DNA from: Pseudoclavibacter sp. AY1F1
GTDB taxonomy: Bacteria > Actinomycetota > Actinomycetes > Actinomycetales > Microbacteriaceae
Direction of reading: 5' to 3'
Assembly: GCF_002931075.1 (NCBI RefSeq)
Contig: NZ_PSTQ01000010.1
Location: 1 to 64,000, forward strand
Length of the DNA stretch: 64,000 nt
Shown here: positions 59,608 through 64,000 of the stretch, piece by piece
Layout: each line of letters starts with the position of its first letter
Position numbering within the stretch: position 1 is the first letter of the stretch
The notes under the pieces: model-generated
Databases searched by the model: none
Told to the model about the DNA's origin: nothing
Seen by the model: only the letters and a program-made list of their open reading frames with translations
Translations under genes and position numbers: made by a program

Positions 59608-60308
59608 TGACTGAGCTGAACGAACAGGCTGGTCAGCACCACGAGGATGAGCAGATCACGAGGGCAGAACTTGCTGCCATCGTCGACCACACGCTGCTGA
59701 AGACCGACGCGACGCCCGACCAGGTCTCCGCCCTCCTCGAGGAGGCGAAAGCCCTCACAGCGTTCTCGATCTGCGTTTCCCCCAACATGTTGCCCGTGCA
59801 GGGCGAGGCGGGTGGGGTGAAGATCGCGACGGTCATCGGGTTCCCGTCCGGGAAGCACCACTCGGCGATCAAGGCGGCAGAGGCTGCGAGGGCTGTCGCC
59901 GATGGCGCCGATGAGCTCGACATGGTCATCGACATCGGCATGCTGAAGGCTGGCCGTGCCGATCTCGTGCAGGCAGATGTTGCAGCAGTTCGGGTGGCGG
60001 CGCCGCACACCCTGCTCAAGGTCATCATCGAATCGGCCGCGCTCACCGACGACGAGATCGTCGCGGCTTGCGAGGCCTCTGAGGCTGCCGGGGCCGACTA
60101 TGTGAAGACGTCGACCGGGTTCTCGGCGGCTGGGGGAGCATCCACCCATGCCGTGGCGCTCATGCGCGCGACGGTCGGCGAGCGGCTCGGCGTCAAGGCG
60201 TCTGGCGGCATCCGCTCGACGGCGGATGCGCTTGCCATGGTTGAGGCTGGGGCGTCGCGTCTCGGCCTCTCCGGCACCGCGGCCGTGCTCGACGGACTGT
60301 CTTCCTAA
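59607..60308 (+). CDS. deoC: Deoxyribose-phosphate aldolase
   Basis: 233-residue class I aldolase splitting 2-deoxyribose 5-phosphate to glyceraldehyde 3-phosphate and acetaldehyde. Schiff-base lysine K167 is in [13 protein letters not shown]; the second lysine is in [10 protein letters not shown], and the proton-relay region has [24 protein letters not shown] is also diagnostic. ATG overlaps the ohr stop by one base (TGATG), so the two are cotranslated, an uncommon pairing. Terminated by a strong hairpin. Confidence 0.95.
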   Translation: MTELNEQAGQHHEDEQITRAELAAIVDHTLLKTDATPDQVSALLEEAKALTAFSICVSPNMLPVQGEAGGVKIATVIGFPSGKHHSAIKAAEAARAVADGADELDMVIDIGMLKAGRADLVQADVAAVRVAAPHTLLKVIIESAALTDDEIVAACEASEAAGADYVKTSTGFSAAGGASTHAVALMRATVGERLGVKASGGIRSTADALAMVEAGASRLGLSGTAAVLDGLSS

Positions 60309-60324
60309 GTTCGGGCAGACAACG

Positions 60325-60362
60325 AGAGATGCGCGTCACCCGCAAGGGTGACGCGCGTCTCT
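60325..60362 (+). terminator. deoC terminator hairpin
   Basis: AGAGATGCGCGTCACCC (60325-60341) pairs with GGGTGACGCGCGTCTCT (60346-60362) with one mismatch and a GCAA tetraloop, 16 bp after the deoC stop. Confidence 0.85.
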
Positions 60363-60411
60363 GTGTGGCGACTGTCCTGGGTCCAGGCAGGATCTTCCGC
60401 GCGGCAGGCAC

Positions 60412-60789
60412 CTATTCGGAGTTCCCAGAGTTCCGGAGCATGTACTCGATGTACTCCTTGTCTTCTGCAGGAATATCCTGCTTCCAGCGAATGATGAAGA
60501 TATCGCGAATCTGAACATCACTCTCCAAGCGGGTTGCGTCCGCGTCCTCTTTCGAAGAGAACTTGAAGACATCTGCCTGGTCTGAGCTGAGCGCCTCTAC
60601 ACACGCGTTTTCGCCCTGGCAGGCCTGGGCTGTCGCATCCTCCTGTGACGTCAGGATCGTTGGGGCCTCTGTGTCCCATACACCCGCGAGAGTCACATCA
60701 TCTCGGAGGTAGTCACAGCCCGCCAAGAGAGTCGAGAGCACAGCAGCCAACACCGCAAATGAGATTGCCTTCGATTTCTTGCGTTCCAT
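60412..60789 (-). CDS. Small lipoprotein of the C-x5-C-V-E-A family, copy A
   Basis: 125 residues. Basic start, hydrophobic h-region and lipobox LLAGC (Cys 25) predict a lipid-anchored outer-surface protein. The mature part has VWDTEAPTILTSQEDATAQA, then C57 and C63 in ACQGENACVEALSSDQAD, then IFIIRWKQDIPAEDKEYIEYML. The two cysteines probably form a disulfide. Copy B just upstream on the same strand shares all these blocks, and a frameshifted third copy is at 41.0 kb. Family unknown to me. The codon use is slightly less GC-rich than average here. It is the last gene of the apparent DUF2599 cluster. Confidence 0.8.
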   Translation of the reverse strand: MERKKSKAISFAVLAAVLSTLLAGCDYLRDDVTLAGVWDTEAPTILTSQEDATAQACQGENACVEALSSDQADVFKFSSKEDADATRLESDVQIRDIFIIRWKQDIPAEDKEYIEYMLRNSGNSE

Positions 60790-60955
60790 GAAACGGTTCC
60801 TCTGATCGAGTTACGAGTTAAGAGTCACGAGTAACTCGGGGTGAGGGCCTCCGCCGGTATTGCACGTGCACGCGGAACGCACGCACCCTGTTGGATGGCG
60901 TGCGTTCCGGAGACAGGCTAGTGCCTCTGTGCCGAAGAACGCGGTGGGTTCGAGG

Positions 60956-61381
60956 CTATGGACGAGCTGTACCGAGATCACTCCCGAGAGGATTCGGCGT
61001 GCCCAGTGCGTCCGGGATCTCTTTTCCGGACTGGAGAGCGTTCTCGAGGACGAAGGTCACAAATTCCTTGTCTTCGACGGGCACGCCTTCCGACCACCGC
61101 ATGAGGAAGATCCCTCGGACGAGTTCGTCGTTCGGCTGCTTCGCCGCGGCGGCGGCGTCTTCAGACGGGAACTTCAGGAAAAGCCCCTGGTCGGCTTGCA
61201 GCGCTTCCACGCAGTCGAACATCGCGCCGCAGACGGTCCCTGTGACATCTTTTTGGTTCGTCAACTCTTCCGCGGCTTCCGTGTCCCACACGAACCTGAG
61301 TTCGACGTCGTGTGCGGTAAGGCAGCTTGTCATCAACGCGGCGGTTGCGACGAGCACGACGGCGAGGCCCCAGCGCTTCAT
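60956..61381 (-). CDS. Small lipoprotein of the C-x5-C-V-E-A family, copy B
   Basis: 141 residues. The signal peptide ends with lipobox ALMTSC (Cys 20). Shared with copy A: FVWDTEAAEELTNQKDVTG, C51 and C57 in VCGAMFDCVEALQADQ, LFLKFPSEDAA, and FLMRWSEGVPVEDKEFVTFVLE. The C terminus is extended by a Gly/Pro/Leu-rich 20 residues. The ATG at 61381 lies 13 bp after the stop of the DUF2599 gene, so the two are probably cotranscribed. Anchored outside the membrane, it could contact the secreted DUF2599 protein; this is inference from gene order only. Confidence 0.82.
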   Translation of the reverse strand: MKRWGLAVVLVATAALMTSCLTAHDVELRFVWDTEAAEELTNQKDVTGTVCGAMFDCVEALQADQGLFLKFPSEDAAAAAKQPNDELVRGIFLMRWSEGVPVEDKEFVTFVLENALQSGKEIPDALGTPNPLGSDLGTARP

Positions 61382-61394
61382 GGCTTCGCCTGTC

Positions 61395-62447
61395 TCACTT
61401 GTCGCCATTGGGTTTCGACCAGTTGCACCCGTGGCGGAACACCTCGTGCCAGTTCTCCTTGGCAAGCGCTGGGCGGTATGGCTCCAGGTCCCAAGTCGGG
61501 TTCGTCAGCACATCGACACCGTACATGGCGTGGCAGTAGTACTGCTGCCGAGTGGAATGATTGATGTTGTAACGCGCGGGAGACTTGTTCGCGAACTCGT
61601 TCCATCCGTCGGCCATGATGATCGACAAGCCAATGTTGGGGCTGTGTGGAGTGTTGACCGCCCCGAGGCGAATGGCGCGGTTCCAGCCGGACGGCTTCAT
61701 GACGTGCACGCCGTTGATCCATCTGACGTAGTCGAACAGGTTGGTGCCCCAGAACGGGTCGGCGACGATCGGGTACTGGAAGTCACCTGCCGTATGCTCC
61801 ACGACTTGGACTACCTGTGTTCCGGTCACTTCGTAGTGGGTGGGAACTTCCACGCCGTTCGCGTCCTTGGCCCAGGCCGGTGCGACCCCGCCGAGCAGGG
61901 TACCGTCAGCGGCGCGAAGGAAGAGAGCCCCATCATCGGACTCTTGAATGTGGGAAAGCCCGGCCGCTTCGAATTCGTACGGGATCTCCTGGGTCGTTGT
62001 CCCTTCGGCGATCGTGGAGACCACCTGTACCGAGCCGTCTTCCTTGACCACTGCAGTTGAACTGATGCCGCTCGTGTGGTCCACGAAGAGCGTTCCGTCG
62101 TTCGTGATCTCGGCCGGCGCCTCCGCACCTGTTGCCTGCACAAGCGACATCGTGACGGCCGTGCCATCGGCCGGGTCTACCTCGATGGAACTCGAGCTGG
62201 ACTCCAGAGCGACCGTCGTCGGTTCCGTCTGATCGCCCGGGTCGATTGTCGCAGTCGCGTCGGTGCCACTGACGACGATGTCCTCGTGGAGGTTGTCGAA
62301 GACCTCTGGTGTGACCTCTTCGATGGCTTCTTGCGACTCCGATTCGCTCGGTGTCTCCCCCGCCTCATCGGCATGCGCCGGCACGGCGCTCATGATGGTG
62401 ATGCCCATGAGTGCCGCCAGTGTGGCGGCCGCAGCTTTCCGTTTCAT
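61395..62447 (-). CDS. Secreted DUF2599 domain protein
   Basis: 350 residues. A Sec signal peptide (MKRKAAAATLAALMGITIMS, cleavage expected after AHA near residue 26) is followed by an acidic Ser/Glu-rich stretch and a beta-rich region (residues about 55-235) containing YPIVADPFWG. The C-terminal 110 residues match my memory of DUF2599: GLSIIMADGWNEFANK, then QQYYCHAMYG, the WDLEPYRP motif and a final cysteine in HGCNWSKP. Function of DUF2599 is unknown. AGGGGGG precedes the ATG. It heads a cluster with two small lipoproteins, with a 32-bp perfect palindrome just upstream. Confidence 0.75.
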   Translation of the reverse strand: MKRKAAAATLAALMGITIMSAVPAHADEAGETPSESESQEAIEEVTPEVFDNLHEDIVVSGTDATATIDPGDQTEPTTVALESSSSSIEVDPADGTAVTMSLVQATGAEAPAEITNDGTLFVDHTSGISSTAVVKEDGSVQVVSTIAEGTTTQEIPYEFEAAGLSHIQESDDGALFLRAADGTLLGGVAPAWAKDANGVEVPTHYEVTGTQVVQVVEHTAGDFQYPIVADPFWGTNLFDYVRWINGVHVMKPSGWNRAIRLGAVNTPHSPNIGLSIIMADGWNEFANKSPARYNINHSTRQQYYCHAMYGVDVLTNPTWDLEPYRPALAKENWHEVFRHGCNWSKPNGDK

Positions 62448-62465
62448 ATTCCCCCCTGGGATGAT

Positions 62466-62497
62466 TCAAAGACGCTACTTATAAGTAGCGTCTTTGA
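62466..62497. promoter_or_regulatory. 32-bp perfect palindrome upstream of the DUF2599 gene
   Basis: TCAAAGACGCTACTTA (62466-62481) is followed without a gap by its reverse complement TAAGTAGCGTCTTTGA (62482-62497). The centre CTTATAAG resembles a -10 element on both strands. It lies 19 bp upstream of the DUF2599 ATG and 103 bp beyond the GntR stop. It may be an operator/promoter or a terminator of the GntR transcript; I cannot decide. Confidence 0.6.
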
Positions 62498-62599
62498 CCT
62501 TACAGGGGTCGAGTCAGGATTGGTCCGGTCCATGCATATGCAAGTGAAGACCGCTCGTCACACGGGATCTGGTGCACCGCAGTGTCCAGCGCGCGTGCC

Positions 62600-63259
62600 T
62601 CAGGCTCGAGTGAGGTGACGGTGCACTGTCGCGTGGATGCCCTCGATGTCGCCCTGCTCGGTGAGCCGCACGAGGGCTTCGTGGTGCGAACTGAAGTCGC
62701 TGAGGGGTGCATGCGCACCCACGGCGTGGGACGAGCAGATGAGGGACTCGGTGGCGATCGTCGCGTAGGCCCGCGTGAGCCGCGAATTGCCTGCGCTCGC
62801 CACGAAGCGAGTGTGGAACTCGTGGTCGAGGCGCAGCGCTCGAGCTTCGCTGCCCGCCGCGATGGCAGCGTCGAGCTCGCTGACGACCGAGGAGAGTGCA
62901 GATGCGATGGCGGCCCGCTCCGCGGCGGGCCTGGCCGCGATGACGGCGGCGGCAGCGCATTCGAGCACTTCGCGGGCCGCGAAGATCTCCGCGACGTCCT
63001 CGTCGGTGAGCTCGCGAACGAACACCCCGCGATTGCGTCTGCTCTCGAGCAGCCCCTCTTGGATGAGCCTCTGCAGGGCTTCCCGCACAGGGCCGCGGGA
63101 GACCTGGAAGTCGCCGGCGATGCGCGCCTCGTTCAGCTGCGAGCCCGGCGCGAAGGTCCCATCCACGACGCGTTCGCGCAGGTGCTCGGCGATGATCGCC
63201 GACGTCGACTGGCTCTGGATCCCGGGCAGCGCCGTCGTGCTCTGGTGGGATGCGCTCAT
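62600..63259 (-). CDS. GntR family regulator, FadR/FCD subfamily
   Basis: 219 residues. The winged helix (AIIAEHLRERVVDGTFAPGSQLNEARIAGDFQVSRGPVREALQRL, residues about 21-66) is followed by an FCD domain with DVAEIFAAREVLECAAA, the LDHEFHTRFVASAGN metal/ligand-binding motif and SSHHEALVRLTEQGDIEG with the conserved histidines. FCD regulators often bind carboxylates or metal. Its ATG overlaps the stop of the CDF exporter gene (ATGA), so it is cotranscribed with it; a link to metal homeostasis is possible but not required. Confidence 0.88.
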   Translation of the reverse strand: MSASHQSTTALPGIQSQSTSAIIAEHLRERVVDGTFAPGSQLNEARIAGDFQVSRGPVREALQRLIQEGLLESRRNRGVFVRELTDEDVAEIFAAREVLECAAAAVIAARPAAERAAIASALSSVVSELDAAIAAGSEARALRLDHEFHTRFVASAGNSRLTRAYATIATESLICSSHAVGAHAPLSDFSSHHEALVRLTEQGDIEGIHATVHRHLTRA

Positions 63260-64000
63260 GAGTGCAGCTGGCCGGAGTGGGCTTCGTGGCCGACATGCGC
63301 GGCAGGTTCAACCTGGAACGTGCTGTGGCTCGTCTCGAAGTGCTCTTTGAGGCACGCATCGAGTTCGCACAGCACGGCGTCGAGGCCCCGCTCGTCGAGC
63401 GCTTCAGGGGCGACGACGACGTGGGCGGAGAACATGGGAACTCCCGAGGTGATGGTCCACGCGTGCACGTCGTGCACATCCACGACCCCCGGCACCGACC
63501 GGAGGTGCTCCCGGGTGGCGTCGAGGTCGACGTTCTTCGGGGTTGCCTCCATGAGCACATCCACGACCTCGCGGAGAAGGCTTACGGCTCTCGGCAAGAT
63601 GAGGACCGCGATGAGGATCGATGCGATCTGGTCGGCGACCATCCACCCGGTCACCCATATGACGATGGCGGCGATGATGACGGCGACAGATCCGAGCAGG
63701 TCGCCAAGCACCTCGAGGTACGCGCCGCGGACGTTGAGGCTCTCCTTCTGCCCCGAGCGGAGCACTAGGAGGGAGACCAGATTCGCGACGGCGCCGATGA
63801 CGGCGGCGAGGAGCATGATGCCCGATTCGATCTCGACTTCCTGCCCGAAGCGGCGAATTGCCTCGATGAAGATCGTGACCGCGATGACGCCGAGGATGAG
63901 GCCGTTGATGAGCGCCGCGAGCACCTCGGCGCGCTGGAAGCCGAAGGTGCGTCTGGAGGATGCGGGCAGCGTCGCGACGTAGCTGGCGAGGAGTGCGACG
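63256..64000 (-). CDS. Cation diffusion facilitator metal exporter, 5' end beyond window
   Basis: The last 248 codons or so are present; the N terminus is outside the window. RRTFGFQRAEVLAALINGLILG is the CDF TM2-TM3 hallmark, GAYLEVLGDLLGSVAVIIAAIVI contains the membrane zinc-site D-x-x-x-D pattern, and MEATPKNVDL opens the cytosolic domain with VDVHDVHAWTITSGVPMFSAHVVV, the metal-sensing H-x-x-H-x-W. It ends in a His-rich tail (AAHVGHEAHSGQLHS). It should export Zn2+ or a similar divalent ion in exchange for protons. Confidence 0.9.
   Translation of the reverse strand, partial: VALLASYVATLPASSRRTFGFQRAEVLAALINGLILGVIAVTIFIEAIRRFGQEVEIESGIMLLAAVIGAVANLVSLLVLRSGQKESLNVRGAYLEVLGDLLGSVAVIIAAIVIWVTGWMVADQIASILIAVLILPRAVSLLREVVDVLMEATPKNVDLDATREHLRSVPGVVDVHDVHAWTITSGVPMFSAHVVVAPEALDERGLDAVLCELDACLKEHFETSHSTFQVEPAAHVGHEAHSGQLHS

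Noticed and set aside
60412-62447. Definite toxin-immunity system
   Set aside because: No catalytic toxin motif is visible in the DUF2599 protein; the idea is kept only as one possible reading of the gene order.

Overview
The window is chromosomal DNA of a GC-rich actinomycete, most likely a member of the Microbacteriaceae. This is inferred from the strongly G/C-ending codons, the many GTG starts and ATGA/GTGA gene overlaps, the DUF222-HNH endonuclease, the DUF3151-purA pair, and the NrtR-headed nadA-nadB-nadC-nifS operon. I see no rRNA, tRNA, CRISPR array, insertion sequence, integrase or phage module.

Layout. 1-3.7 kb: a TMEM175-like channel, a sugar O-acetyltransferase, an orphan beta-class DNA methyltransferase and a DUF805 membrane protein. 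3.8-9.8 kb: the NAD de novo operon on the minus strand (nrtR, nadA, nadB, nadC, NifS-like desulfurase), with a candidate NrtR operator. 9.9-12.8 kb: a SpoU RNA methylase and a divergent bioQ-like/bioY pair separated by four phased palindromes. 12.1-14 kb: a TetR/MFS pair. 14-22.3 kb: a complete kdp potassium-uptake operon with a structured leader, two tiny membrane ORFs, kdpABC and kdpDE. 22.4-27.7 kb: small proteins, a GntR/membrane-protein pair, a GNAT, and the ArgO exporter with its LysR regulator. 27.7-34.4 kb: a repeat-rich accessory stretch holding a decayed methyltransferase, SRPBCC proteins, a cupin, an LLM flavin oxidoreductase and a DUF222-HNH protein. 34.7-41.4 kb: a family-A DNA polymerase, two AAA ATPases, a succinate-semialdehyde-type dehydrogenase and a frameshifted lipoprotein. 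41.6-49 kb: MarR, thioesterase, DUF3151, purA, alpha/beta hydrolase, DoxX, CYTH/CHAD and PNPOx genes. 49.1-56.6 kb: a ROK repressor divergent from a sugar ABC importer, an oxidoreductase and a TIM-barrel isomerase. 56.6-60.4 kb: Lrp, YitT, GNAT, ohr and deoC. 60.4-64 kb: a secreted DUF2599 protein with two small lipoproteins, then a GntR regulator and a CDF metal exporter cut by the window edge.

Two features stand out. First, short tandem repeats (6-18 bp units) occur at more than twenty loci. Inside intact genes the units are multiples of three and add low-complexity protein segments (nadB, kdpB, kdpC, bioY, the LysR gene, TMEM175). Units of 7, 8 and 13 bp are seen only at or beyond stop codons. 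Second, a small lipoprotein family with an invariant C-x5-C-V-E-A motif has three members here. Two are in tandem behind a secreted DUF2599 protein; the third is frameshifted and sits directly behind an AAA ATPase. This is the best candidate for an undescribed system in the window.

All functional statements rest on reading motifs by eye; no database search was run.
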